A DNA stretch of 64,000 nt from Eumeta japonica (lineage: Eukaryota; Arthropoda; Insecta; Lepidoptera; Psychidae), in assembly GCA_005406025.1 (NCBI GenBank), contig BGZK01000486.1:248001-312000 (forward strand). The letters are read 5' to 3'. Positions 34,131-46,639 of this stretch are shown piece after piece (positions within the stretch are counted from its first letter, which is position 1; every line of letters starts with the position of its first letter). Under the pieces are notes generated by a model, which saw nothing but the letters and a program-made list of their open reading frames with translations, ran no database searches and was not told the origin of the DNA. The position numbers were made by a program, and so were the translations under genes.

Positions 34131-37100
34131 AATTATTTATCGAATTTTTAGTTATAAGTTAGTTGAACAAATATTTTTATCGTTATCGGAAACGGGTCTG
34201 TTTAGAAGTTGCCTTGCGACGCTAGTATACCATAATCGTAAAGCTGAAGAAGAAGAATTTTAAAATTTTGAAATCTGCCAAAGATTCTCTTCGCCACTAC
34301 GGATTAGAATAACATGAAAAACTTATTAAAACAAAGCCTTAATTAGAAGTTTACGTTTAAGTTTAGTACCACATATTAAAACCTTACTCACGCATTCATA
34401 TGAGCTGAAATTATAGTTCGTGCCACTTTGCCACACCAAATAACCTACGTTAACTTAAATGTAACCTTGTTAGTGATTAACTATGATCACGTGCGCGGTG
34501 CGACAAGCCCGATCGATATTTTCAGTGTTCCGTAGGCAAATGGCCAAATACATTTTCTAAGTGTGAATAGTTTTAGCGATATTTATGGTGTTATGTGCCG
34601 TGTCTACGAAGTAGTAATTTTGTAACTTTACACTCTTGGGTTTTCAACAGGAAATACACCCAGTACAAATTTTACCGCTGGATGTTATGGTTTAATATTT
34701 TTAGATCTTTGAGCAGACGAGTACAAGGCAGAAAAGAAGAGACAAAGAAAAGACAAGACAATAAGAGACAACGAGTGGATCATTAGTAAAGTGCTATGAG
34801 AGTTCACGAAAATTTCACGCAACATAAGACACTTGTTCTTTTGCTATAAGGTTAGCAGTTTTAGAGTCAAATGACTGAGTTCACAAGCAGAATATCTAGA
34901 CTGCAAGCGTATGCAAACATGGAGTCCAATTTACAAACACATATCATATTATATTCAAACAGAATTCCATTAATTCAATAAAAGTTAATAAACACATTTT
35001 TTATACTCTTCTATATTTCTATTTATAAAGATCATTAAGTAATTATCGAAATGCATACAGTTTTCAAGCATTTCTTTAATATAGTATTTTTAATCACATT
35101 TAAGGTAGTTTTTGAATAAAAATGTCATATTTTTATTATGAATTTAATCTTTTAGATTGCTTAGAATTTTAATATATTTGCCAGTTGAAGTAATCAAAAT
35201 AATAACAAACAAAAAATAAATGATATTCGCTAATAAATTTCATATAATTCCGGAGATCATAATTCGCTTTGTCATTCACGTCGACGCTAATCCAGGAACA
35301 GCTAATGCACGAATAACAAATATATGAATAACAAATCTCAGCACATGGTTATGAATAATGTTAGAATAAATTAATATAAACCACCAAAATGCGATACGTC
35401 TCGCTTTTCTTGAAACGCCTACTAATGATAAATTCTACCTCTTTTTATCACTTAGTACATGCCGTTCTTATCAACTATGAATGAGTATAATTCAAATTAT
35501 ATGAAAGTAGCTGATAGTAAATCTAGCCAATTTTTATAATTATCGCATGTATTCTGCCGCGATAGGCGATACATACGGCTGCTCATGAGCTCTAAGCTTA
35601 TTCCTGGATCCATATTAGCTAATACATAAAACCAATTTATAATTGGGTTACTCAAAATTTATTTTGGATTAATCTTTATTCTGGCTTAGTTCAAACGGCT
35701 CTTAGTTCCTTGATCACTCCGAGGACATGCTGCTTATAAGGTAGGCGCATAAATACAAATAAATGTATATTTTAAAATATAATAGATATTGGCAAAAATT
35801 TTCCATTTAGATGTTTTTGTAAATAAAATCTGTGAAATTTTTAAGCGAGTTTATTGTAAATTTTCCTGCAATATAGAGTTCTTTATAAATGCCAAAGAAA
35901 TTTTGTAAAATTATTTTGAATATTAAAGTCTTAATAAAATTTATTTTAAAAGTATAAATATCCATTTATTTACTATACTCCTTTGATGAGCTATTTCGTT
36001 TTTGGGTAGTTCGACAAGGGACGAATATTTTAAATTTCCCTTTGTAGGACAGCACAAGTCCTTAATTAAATATCTCTAACGAATTTGATGCAGGGCATGT
36101 ACTATGGTTTAACTTATTTTAAATAAAGTATGTTGTAAGCTAGTAAACTTAATTTAATGACAAGTACAACTGCAATGCTTTAGATGCTTTAAATCGTTTT
36201 TTAATGCAGAAATTCCATATAATCATAAATTAATTTAGATAGGACAATGTGTTTAAATGTTAATTCGAGTTCAGTTCAAGAGATTATTTCAAATGTTTCA
36301 TATAAATTAGTGGGATTACATCTGTATTAGTTCATAGCAAAGTTCCACGTCTTTGATCTAGTGCTGACCCTAAGTCTGCAGCCTCGTTTCGAATTAGGTA
36401 GTTAGGTCACGAGGAATATAGACTATTGAAGTTACCAGAAAGTTTTAGCAATTCAATTGGTTTTAGGCAAGACTTTCCATCGTTAAACTTATTCAAGTGA
36501 ACTGAATACGAATCGCGTAATATTTAATATTAAGAGAATTATTAGAAGTGAAAACTGTTTTTTTTTCACAGTTTACTTGAATAAAATTATTAATATAAGA
36601 TTTACAAAACAGAATGTTGCACTACACGCTTTAAGTCCTTTACCTGTATCGCTTTTACTATAACAAACAGGTTCGTGTCTTTTAGAAATGAATTAAAAAA
36701 CTCTGTTCTGCCTATTTAATAAACACGAGATATCAAAGAATGTATGGTGACCTACATTTTAATTGTTTTGGATACACCTCAAAGGTTGTAATGTCTTATT
36801 ATAAATATATATTATATTATATTTAATATTGTGTACATATTTATATTACAAATATAAATTGTAAGTATATGTAGACTATATGATTACAATTTTGACCACC
36901 TTTCTCTAATAAGCGTCTTTTTAAAGCAGGACAAAAAGTCTGCGTCTGATCATTTCGGTACAGATATGTCTGTCTATCTGTATGTCTGTCTTTTTCTGAT
37001 TTTCTCCCAGACCGTTCAATATGTAATATTTACTGTTTCAGGTGTGAACTGCCCCACTATTGAGGTTAAGTTGTTTAATTACTGTTTTTATTCTGCTTCT

Positions 37101-37489
37101 AATTTAAGTGAATTTTCATTATGGATAATTTGTTATCTTATCGTCTTAAATATTCTATTATTAACGACGTTTGCATTAAATAGTATACATTTGATTCTAG
37201 GCAGGTAATATCCATTCTGTAATGGAAATAAAATTTTACGAAATGCACTTCCGGTTATCACAAGACTCGCTCGATGACATTCGATACAAATATCAATTAG
37301 GACTCTCGCTATTTTTTGTCTCTTAAATTTTGTACCTCACGACAAACGTTAAGTCTTCACAAGCCCTTTCCACTACAACAGTTATGATCCGGCTTTGGTA
37401 CGTTACATTTTTGTAAGTTATAAACGAAAACGGGTTCATGGTCGTTACTTTTATCATATTCCGGAATAAAGTTGAGCATTCTACGTTTA
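34131..37489. other. long non-coding stretch, nothing recognised
   Basis: AT-rich, with a purine-rich run at 34710-34780 (AGAAAAGAAGAGACAAAG) and a GTCTGTCTATCTGTATGTCT simple-sequence patch near 36965. No gene, RNA or element boundary. Confidence 0.45.
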
Positions 37490-37735
37490 TCAAAGGCGAG
37501 CGTTGAACGCAATTCCGGATTACTTTTTTATACCTACGGAGAACGTTAAACTATTTCACGACATCCCCAAATACACGCGGCCCTTACAGCTCGTATTTCG
37601 GTGCTCGTACATCCTCTCCGAAGGGCTGTCTAGAAAACAGGTCTCCTGTCGTCTCAGTACTTTATTGCTGTCTTTGACCAGAGCACTTTGACGCGCGCCC
37701 TCAGTTTGACGAAGGAGAAATTCCTTAATATCGCT
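37490..37735. other. GC-rich high-complexity island
   Basis: A forward frame is open for about 60 codons across it but is unrecognised. Balanced composition and CpG content set it apart from the AT-rich flanks. Possible conserved element or unrecognised exon. Confidence 0.3.
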
Positions 37736-38357
37736 TTTAGAGGAAACGATAAAAGGAAAGTATAATAAGAAAAAAACTCCTTATTTTTAGCTGACGCAAT
37801 CTCATCTCAGGCGTTATTTACGCTACAAAACACGTGATCATTTCCTTCATACAGGATGCTCGAATATGATTAAAATGAAGTGAGAAGTAATTTATTACAA
37901 AAAGGTAGGTGAGGTAGTTAGTTATATAGTTTAACTTCTTTGGTGAGTTTAATGAAAATACATTTTGTTCTACTGTGTGCAGTTTTAATGAGTGTTCTGA
38001 AAGCCTTTAAAAAATAAAATTCTAAATTTCACTTTCCCAAATGTTTACTTGAATGAAAAATAAACCTACGCGAGCTAGTGTGAGTATTAAATATATGCAA
38101 TATTAATATTTGCCATCACTTCTACAGTGAATTGAAAATATTTTAATAAATCGCTACACGTGTCTGTCTATACAAATATACCAAGTAATTTTAATTATAT
38201 AAGAAACTAGAATAGGTACATCTTGTTTCATTTCAGCAATAGAATTGTTTATATTCTTGAAGTTTGTTTTGACGAATAAAATTTCAAAGATTTGATCATA
38301 TCATATAATTGTATGTATACCGCGCTCCATTCTTGACTTTGGACAAATTGACATATT

Positions 38358-38495
38358 AGTGTTTAATATAAGTCATAATTAACTGTTAGGTGCATGTCTT
38401 GATCCCATGGAGAGCACCTTACACACAGTGTTTAATATAAATCATAATAAATAGTTTGGTACATATCTTGATACCATGGAGAAAACCTTACACAC
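38358..38495 (+). repeat. 69-bp tandem duplication, two copies
   Basis: AGTGTTTAATATAAGTCATA begins at 38358, and its diverged copy AGTGTTTAATATAAATCATA begins at 38427, exactly 69 bases later. Both copies end in CATGGAGA-CACCTTACACAC-type sequence with no indels and about a dozen substitutions. Confidence 0.85.
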
Positions 38496-41416
38496 AGCGT
38501 TAGTGGCGACGATCATCAGTAGCGCGCCGACTCACAACGGGCCGGTGTGGGAGGCTTAAAATCTAAACCTTTCTATTCGCCATAAAATAAGATGTAATAG
38601 GACTATTTTATTGTCTGATATACTTATTAATACAGTCGTAAAAATACTCGCATAGAGCATTACTCGACAACTAGAGCATTGCGTTGCCGCAGACTAGACA
38701 CACGTTCAAATAGACTCAAAAAGACCGTCGACAGAGCAGTGACAATAGATAGACTTAATTACGTGTGAATGTATTTATGGCGGGTAGGTTTGTAGCGAGG
38801 CCAACTTTAAGTGAGGGCGCGTCGATTATTCGTTACAAATAACGTTTTGCCTACTTTTGAATTAAAATTTATTAATAAACTTTTTTCACTGTTACATAAA
38901 AATGTGCAAATTTTAAAAATAGTTATCGTTGCTCTGTCGGCCCTGTGCACGCCGTTTCTTTGAATTAATGTCACGTTTTATTTTTGTATTGTTTTTTTTT
39001 ATTTTCATACTTTTTATTTTCTTTTGTATTATTTATAAATATGTATTTTATATAAAATCATATGTGTTTATTTGTATGTTGGGCAAACATCGTCGAATTA
39101 TTGAATTATTTCACAATTTTCTTTTTAAAAATACGAACGAAAGTAATAGCTCTGACAAACTTAATGTTATAAGATCGTTTATTAATTTGACCAAGAAATA
39201 AATATATTCGATAAAACTTTTTTATACTTAAATAAAATGAAAACAAAATCGACCTTAAGGCGGATGAAAGATAAAATATTTTTTTCCAAAATGTCATAAA
39301 TTAATAAATATTTCTTTATTTAATTACTTACAAAAATCTTAGCAAATTTGTCGGAATGGTTTTTTAAAAGTAGCTTTCCGTAAATACTAAAGAATGTCCA
39401 TTATTCGTAGCAAACGAATATTTTTATCAAAAGAAATAAACTTCAGAAAGCAAAAAAAACGTAAAAAAAATTTCATAAAGCAAAAACTATTTTATGAAAT
39501 ACGTTGTATCGCCATCGATAAACTCGTTACTCTTTACAATGCGTCGTATAGGCGACTCCAAAGGCGTGGGTCGTTTTGTGATTGAAAGCAGAGCACAACA
39601 TTCGCTTTTACAAAGCGCCGCGTTAAGAAAGCGCCCCGAGCTTTTACGCTCGGCCATTTCATAGAAGTCACAGGGTTATGAATAAATGTAAATACACGTC
39701 GGACTGAAATTCCTATATGCGTGTACAACTTGACGGCCGAGTTCCGCAGGCGTAAGTTTAGTACTTACATTTTACATTTTGTACGTGTATTTGCCACAGC
39801 TTGCATTTTGTACGTCCCTTTTCCTGCTTCATCGACGTTCGCCAATCATTTCGCACGACTTAATACGTTTCGGATGGCTAAGATTACATTCATTTTTTAG
39901 TAATCGCAGTGAGGTGTATGTACTAGCTTTGTATCGAATATATAAAACAGTCCGGATCTATTAATGAATAACAATAAATGTTTGATACCAGTGACAGGTA
40001 ACGATCTAACGACCTTGTAGGTTATAATCGTTCGGGTATAAAGGCTTAATAATCATGCCGTAACACAGAAAGTTAAATCGTAGAATATTATAAATCATTG
40101 TTGTGAATGATGTCTCAGTTGCAGCTGTGAGATGATAATCGTGCTGATAGCTAATTTCTCATTACTACTTAGGAAAAAAAAATGAAGTAGTAACTTCTTT
40201 TTTCTTGGAATATGAATAAAAATATCATGACTCACCGAAAAAAAACAATTTACTTTTTATGACAATACGATTTTACGTAGGTTAAGACTCTAATATGAAA
40301 TCCGTTTGATGAATGCCAGCTTCTTGAGTTTTTTTTTTGCGCGACAGGCAAGAGTTCGGAACATCAGGAAAAGTATAAAAATGTTCCTCTAAACAAAAAC
40401 ACGTGTGGCACTCGGAGACTGCCGCGGTAAAGCTATTGCATAGTATTTTTTATCAACTTATGCAATTATAATTATTTATTTATTTGATTTATGCAGTATT
40501 TTTTTTGAGGAGGTGCCCTAACGCCGAAACTCTAAGCAGGCATGAGTCACCAGATTGCGTGGCGAAGAGGGGGATTACGTATGCGCAGTAACGCCGATAC
40601 AACCAATGCCACCTAGAGGCGAGTTGATAAAGTAAAGAGACAAGCGTGATATTTCAAAAAAGTCATTAAGAGTTCTGCTATTCATCGATGATGGCAAAAA
40701 TTAAAGGTATCACCAGTGTGCCGGTCGGAGTGGGGGGTATTAGGTTATTTTCATTACGGAATTTCTGGATTCGGTCTCCACGCTCAAGGCCCGCGATAGA
40801 AGCTATGCAATAGCTTAAGATTTTTGCATAATTGGTGGTTTCGGTAAAGCGATAGAGGTACGCATAAGTATGTAATCCAACTGTTTACACAAGCTGTTTA
40901 AGTGTTTAATGAATAAAACGTACACGTACGTTTGAAAAATACACAGACAGTTTTTCAGATTCAGTTATTTCGTCTTCTTTGTTTCTATCCGATGATTGTA
41001 AATATTCCTCCTTCTTTCACAAATCCTTCACAACTTAATGTCCTTAATATGAATGCATATGTTGTTGACCTGTTCTCTACTTTTATGGTCTTTATTGTGG
41101 TCGTGCTACGTACAAGAACGAGTCTGGTAATGTACCAGAAATTTAAGCATGTATTCGTTATCCCAATACATGTTCTATTATTCTTAATAACACGTCCTTC
41201 CGCCGTGCAGACGGCGCGCACGCTTCTGAATATCACCATTTATAAGACATTGCTTAGTTGCGTATTCGCTTTTCTGTGTAACGAAAAAGACTTAGGTGCG
41301 GTTGTTACTGGTTATATTTGAGTCTAAACTAAATATGTTATTAAATATGTCCTTTGTACATAGACAAAAAGAAATTTTATTCGTTATTAAAATAAATTAA
41401 GATATGAAAAACGAAA
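38496..41416. other. long non-coding stretch with one island
   Basis: 39490-39760 is a CpG-containing high-complexity island (ACAAAGCGCCGCGTTAAGAA); 40500-40640 is mixed. A forward frame of 129 codons (40932-41321, hydrophobic) and its reverse-strand shadow match nothing I recognise. The rest is AT-rich. Confidence 0.4.
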
Positions 41417-41468
41417 TTCCGGCATAAAACACTTTGACATTATATGTTTTTTTTCTGTTATGCCGGAA
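41417..41468. repeat. 11-bp inverted repeat TTCCGGCATAA / TTATGCCGGAA
   Basis: Perfect arms at 41417-41427 and 41458-41468 with a 30-base spacer. It could be the outer end of a tiny foldback element; no target-site duplication was evident. Confidence 0.5.
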
Positions 41469-41617
41469 CTTCAAACCCGCTACAATAATGCTGGTATTTA
41501 AATTGCCATTTAAGTACGCATTAAGCAGTAACAAGCTATTTTCTCGAGCTGGGCCTTGACACATGTTTTTAATTGGTTGTCGTTCAAACGCAATACTTGA
41601 TTATGAATTTCATAGGC

Positions 41618-41790
41618 AGTGGTGGCATCGTAGTACGACATTCGATTTTAAAGCCGAAACTCCCGAGTTCAATACCGTATAAGTTCCAATGAGTATTACA
41701 AGTTTAAGGAACTGGTTGTTCAATATTATAACTTGCCAACAATGTGAGAACACATCGCGAGGAAATTGTATTGAAAGGTTAGGTAAAAAA
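41618..41790 (+). mobile_element. tRNA-derived SINE remnant, lepidopteran type
   Basis: GGCAGTGGTGGCATCGTAG opens the element and supplies an A-box-like TGGCATCGTAG (41623-41633). A B-box-like AGTTCAATACC (41666-41676) follows at tRNA spacing. Downstream, GTGAGAACACATCGCGAGGA (about 41745-41765) corresponds to the GAAAACATCGTGAGGAAACC phrase that, from memory, marks a widespread moth and butterfly SINE group. The body is heavily diverged and shortened. Confidence 0.65.
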
Positions 41791-41989
41791 TTAACAAATG
41801 TTCTGTATGAAACCCGTGTATAGTAACCGGCGTACTGCTAGTGACCGTGCGTTGAAATTGCGTATCGTGCATGCGCATCGAGTGTGCAATCATCTGAAAT
41901 AATGTTGCATGTGCTTATGAGAAAAATCTGACAAACCATTGATCCTTCACGTCGTTTCTAAAACTTTCCGCTCCGATGCTCGATTTATT

Positions 41990-42320
41990 TTTGAGCTCCT
42001 TAATTTAAAAGGTAGAATTGTTTGTATGCTTTTAAGATTTTGGAGCTAATAAATTTGAAAGAAGGTTGACCATGCAGGCCATCTGTGAAACTTACCGCTA
42101 TGACATTTATCGGTGTGCATTGAGCTCCTTGAGTTTATGACCACATTTGTCTATAAATTTTGGAGCTTTTTGAATTCAGAAAGTCAATTCCTGAAATGTT
42201 TTGCTAAGTGTGCGCTCAAAACGTTAAAAAATACAAATAGAAACAAATAATTGAACTATTCGAGCTCAAAAGATCGACCTAAGTATTTTTTCAAGCTTTA
42301 CGAGCTTTAAAGTATAGATT
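41990..42320. repeat. degenerate GAGCTC-based repeat region
   Basis: TTGAGCTCCTT occurs at 41991 and 42120, 129 bp apart, each followed by a TTTTGGAGCT block about 50-55 bases later. Further GAGCTC and CGAGCTTT words occur to about 42312. It looks like a diverged tandem or foldback repeat. Confidence 0.45.
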
Positions 42321-42898
42321 TAATACGTTTTTAATTTTTCAAATACGATATATGTGTAATACGTTATTGGGTTTTATCTGTTTTATGACATTTGGCCCAA
42401 TATTTTAAGAAAAAAAAAAGGTAGCCGATTGTCAAATGTAAATTTATTAATATTTCACATATTATTTTGAAAAAACCTTTTTTTTTTTGGATATTTTCTT
42501 AACCATACATTTTGAACAAATGAACTTATTTTGATGGAACTTATAATGATCTGTCATATTATTTAAGGTGAACAGCTGGTTTGATTTTTAAGATGTATCG
42601 GTAGAGTAACTTAAAAACATTATGAAAAATACTTTTTGTAAAATTTTTCCTCAACGATAGCTCTTGAACATCAGATCTTTATGCACTTTTCAGAAATTGA
42701 TGCAACCGTTTGAGGAGAAGAGCTAACTAGATTTTTTAAAATTTACCTGGTGGAATTACTTCAAAGTTTCGGAAAATTTAAATTAATTGACTGGAATATT
42801 TCGAATGTCGAATGTCGCAAACTACGTTTCGATTGATAATGTATCTAAAAGCTATGAGAGGTTTACACACACCAACGCACACCGACACAGCACAAAAG

Positions 42899-42948
42899 CA
42901 CGCGCGCACGCGCGCCCGTCGTACACACACACACACACACACACACAC
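42899..42948. repeat. CA microsatellite with adjoining CG-alternating tract
   Basis: Thirteen AC units run from 42923 to 42948. Just before, 42899-42915 is an almost uninterrupted alternation of purines and pyrimidines (CACGCGCGCACGCGCGC). Both tracts are classic candidates for Z-DNA. Confidence 0.9.
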
Positions 42949-44939
42949 GCATTTATACAGATATACAGACATCATTTTGGAAATAGAAAAGATTCCTAGA
43001 ATCCTGTCACTTCTTGACATTTTTGTCATTTTTCACAAGATCTGATGAAAATTAGACGGCAAATTCGGACTAACAAGAGTGTCTTCCTTATTTATGAATA
43101 TTTTTAAACTTTCATAGCGGGAAGTTCAAAAATATATAGTGAAACAAATAAAATTAATAACTAATACGATACATTATACGGTGTATTTTATGAATTGTCA
43201 TCATTAGAGAACTGGATGTCGCTCAATAAAACAGAAAAACTTCTATTAAAAATACATAACAAATGACAATACACAGACACTCCAGTTATTTTTTACAAAG
43301 CCGTCCTTAGTATAATATTCATTTTTTATCTACTTCGCCTCACGATTGCCACATTTCACTCGTGCTATTCCACAGTCATTCCAGTGCCTATTTCGACATG
43401 GGAGGTCAAGATGTAGGTTGTAAAAACGAAATGGAATCTTTGTCTGTTATAGATTCTACTTGTCTGTTCGTAGAAACAATATCCAAAGAGGGATACTGGG
43501 ATGTAAAAATCCATCGCCTAAAGTGTTTTACGAGTCATCCAAAAAGAATCCTTTACCGTACGAATAACCCTGCATAATGTAAACTAATAGAGTTCATCAC
43601 ATCGATATAATCAAAAGACCAGGTTACAAATATGGGACAATGTGTCGCTAGGTGATGTGATGCTTTTCCTAGGTCCAGGGATGAGGTATGAATAATAGAG
43701 CTTCTTAACCGTTATCTTCGTACGTACAATAAGCCATGCGTCTGTTGGTTATCGTCTTACTTTTGAACGATTTACCGATTTAGAAGATACACACGGAATA
43801 TGTGTTGGATTAATGCCCAAAAAGAAAACTACAAAGTTTGAACCCGGAAAATAGCGCTGTGTCGAGTTAATAACAAATAAATCTATAAATTAAGAATCGA
43901 TTATTCACGTTTACTTATTTTATTAGGTGGCAAGTGCACTGAGTAGTTATAAATTTCGTTTACAAGCCAATATGATTCATCTTTACACACCACGTTCACA
44001 TGGTCACATAAAAAATGCAAATCTGCACGGCACCACCAAAGGACAGAGTGATTTCTGCCGAGCCTGCAATATATATATAATATGTACGACCTTTTGAAGT
44101 CTGTTAAAAAACCATACTTAGACTGAAAAAAAATCTTTCCATTGGAACATGGATAAAACCCTCGATGTTTTACTCGAATTCGAATCGAAGTATTTGGCTG
44201 ATGCTGCACTTATTTTACTATCGTCACTGCGATGCAACCCTCGACAATTGCCTGAAGTATACTGAGCATGCGTTTACTTTGTGTTATTGAACATCGAATG
44301 AGATCTAGAACTGGCTGAAGTGATCGCCTCTTCCGTGGAGTGAGCTCTCAGCGCGGCGGGTCGTGTGTACGCGAAGAGTTGGATTATACTCATGATGGAT
44401 CTAGATATCTAGAAATGCTTGGTATTACAAATTGTTCCGTTGACCTCTTCGGAGCGTTTGCTATTTTAATTACAAAGTTAGTTAACGTGGAATGTTGAGG
44501 CGGAGTAGAACGAAAGAATATGAAATATCACTGTAAAGCCACATTTATAGTCAAATGACCTCACAGAGAATAAACTAAAAAAGATATATGAATAACAAAT
44601 ACAGACTCTGTACAGAACACGGAAACGACTACTTACTTCCAAATATTATGTTTAAAACGGTTCATGATAAATGCACCATGAAGAATAAATTACGTACGTA
44701 AATAGTGTAAAGGGTAAACAGCTTTAAGGCAAACGGAATGAGGTTTGTTTTGTAATGCTCATTAAATAGACAAAATACATTCCGTTTTGTGGAGCAAAGT
44801 TGATTTATAATTTTGGGAGTGATGCTGAGAAACAAAAGTTAATTTCATTAATATGAATTTCATTAAACCATAAATGGCAGGGAAATTAAATACATATAAA
44901 ACGCCCGCTCGCTCGTAAATTTAATAAAATACGCTCGTC
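42949..44939. other. non-coding stretch, nothing recognised
   Basis: AT-rich to mixed. A forward frame at 43362-43577 has balanced amino-acid composition but no known motif. 44300-44370 is GC-richer (GAGCTCTCAGCGCGGCGGGT). Confidence 0.4.
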
Positions 44940-45065
44940 GATTTAAGTCTCCATCTAAATTTTTCGTCCATCCCTAATGACGATTCAGATTTAACACTAG
45001 TATTCCGATCCTAGTTACGATTTAATTGCGATTACCATACCTTAATTACTGACACGGATCCTGGT
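44940..45065 (-). repeat. short degenerate GATCG-type tract
   Basis: Contains ATTCCGATCCTAGTTACGAT and related words of the same vocabulary as 32945-33330, on the same strand as that copy. Confidence 0.4.
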
Positions 45066-45419
45066 TTTCCTCTTGAAAATGTTCCGTTGAATCAAACACA
45101 ATTTTTAGTTCGTAATACTCGTAGCACCGATTTTGAAAAATTGCTAACTGTTATGAATTAAAATAACTTTCATGAAGGTGATTAAAAATAAATAATGTTC
45201 GATATATAAAATAAAATCATATGTCGTTGAGAAAAATAATCCTCTTTTCTTTCGTCGAACAATGAATTTCTTTAAACATTACTTTGTTTTCATCACCCGG
45301 GCTCGATAATTCTCGCATTTCGTAAAGGATGTAACTATCCTCTCACTATAATAAAAATATATAAATAGAATATTAACTACGTAAATAAATATGTAATTTT
45401 CTAGACAGTATTAAAAAAG

Positions 45420-45427
45420 TGACGTCA
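45420..45427. promoter_or_regulatory. CRE-type palindrome TGACGTCA
   Basis: Full eight-base site in the context AAGTGACGTCACGCTT. No other promoter signal is close by, so it may be a chance occurrence. Confidence 0.2.
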
Positions 45428-46174
45428 CGCTTACAACTGCCTAGGAACAGCCGCCGGGTAACAAATCGGTAGGAGTGTACACTAAAAAATTACCGCAAAT
45501 GTTTAAACATTTCCTTTTTTTGAGTGCCAATATTTAAGCTCTTGCGAATTTAAAAGCATTAATTTAAATTTCACTATTTCTTTGTGACTGATGGAAATGG
45601 ACCACATGACCACACAAGATCCCATGATTACACACAGAAAATCACATAAAGTGCGCAGCGGCTGATATTTGCAGATTTTTTCTTCAATATGATAACTGTT
45701 AACATGTTCTAACGACAATCGACTGAATTCCAGTAACAACGCAATGCGTGCGTACTATATTTTAGTTAAAAATGGAAACGCACATAGCCAGCGATGTATA
45801 TTCACTTTGCTTAAACTCCTTTTCCGTGATGATTTTGGTAATTTCCTTTGTAATCCATTTATTTATATAGTTATAATATATTATAATTACATACAATGGA
45901 AATTATAATGCATTATATTTAATTTTAATGGTTTATAATTCTGTACTAATCGGTAGTAAAAATCCTTCTCTATGTTATTTTTTGCTAGAAATATTATCTA
46001 CTACAAATATTGCTTACGCGACTTATTTTTTGAAATGTAACAATAGCGCAGAACAGTGTTTCAAAATATTCAAGCCATCTTTAATTCCAACTAGATCTTC
46101 TGAAGAAACCGTTTAGGATGGAAGTTACATCGCTATTTAAAAATATTAGAAGGGTTTCTATTTTTTGAAATATT

Positions 46175-46440
46175 ACATTTAAGCTCGTGGCGCTCGCGTC
46201 GTGCGTAGACGCTCGCTCATTGTGGGTCGGAGGCGTACGAGTTCAGTGCCTTACGTTCCGTTGTTTCGACTGTCGAGGGCGATAGGCGTCTTTTCAGTAA
46301 AAGAGTCGTGTCGAGCGTCGAGAGGAAGCGGCTGAATGTGAAATCAGACGTTCGAATTGTACGTCGACGGCCTCGGCGCCTCAGAAGTCAATACTCTTGT
46401 CGCTTCTGTGTTGCGTATCGTTCGTCAATTCAGAGTTTAA
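46175..46440 (+). promoter_or_regulatory. CpG-rich island with initiator-like motif
   Basis: GC-rich non-repetitive sequence containing an arthropod initiator match TCAGT at 46243-46247 in GAGTTCAGTGCC, and TGTCG about 26 bases downstream, close to a downstream promoter element. No splice donor or coding start is obvious after it. The call as a promoter or 5' leader is tentative. Confidence 0.3.
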
Positions 46441-46639
46441 AAAGATAGAATAGAAGAGCATCCTTTCGAAATCGCATTGAAAAAATTACTCTTTATACCA
46501 TAATTTTTGGGTGCGCATCCAAATACTAACGTTGCCTTTAACGCGGCTTACGCTATTTACTTTAAAAGGCTAACAGGATTGTTAGGAATAATATCGTTTA
46601 CTATGAAAATTGTATACTCTGCTGATGGAATTAAATAAA

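Noticed and set aside
40932..41321. Forward open frame of 129 codons, hydrophobic product
   Set aside because: No recognised domain, starts at a TTG, an 84-codon frame is open on the opposite strand over the same stretch, and no splice context or promoter is visible. Treated as a chance frame.
42778..43045. Open frames with Thr-His or Cys-Val repeats
   Set aside because: These are translations of the CA microsatellite in several frames, not genes.
43362..43577. Forward frame with balanced amino-acid composition
   Set aside because: Looked gene-like, but no motif, no splice acceptor and donor pair fitted to it, and it is only about 70 codons long.
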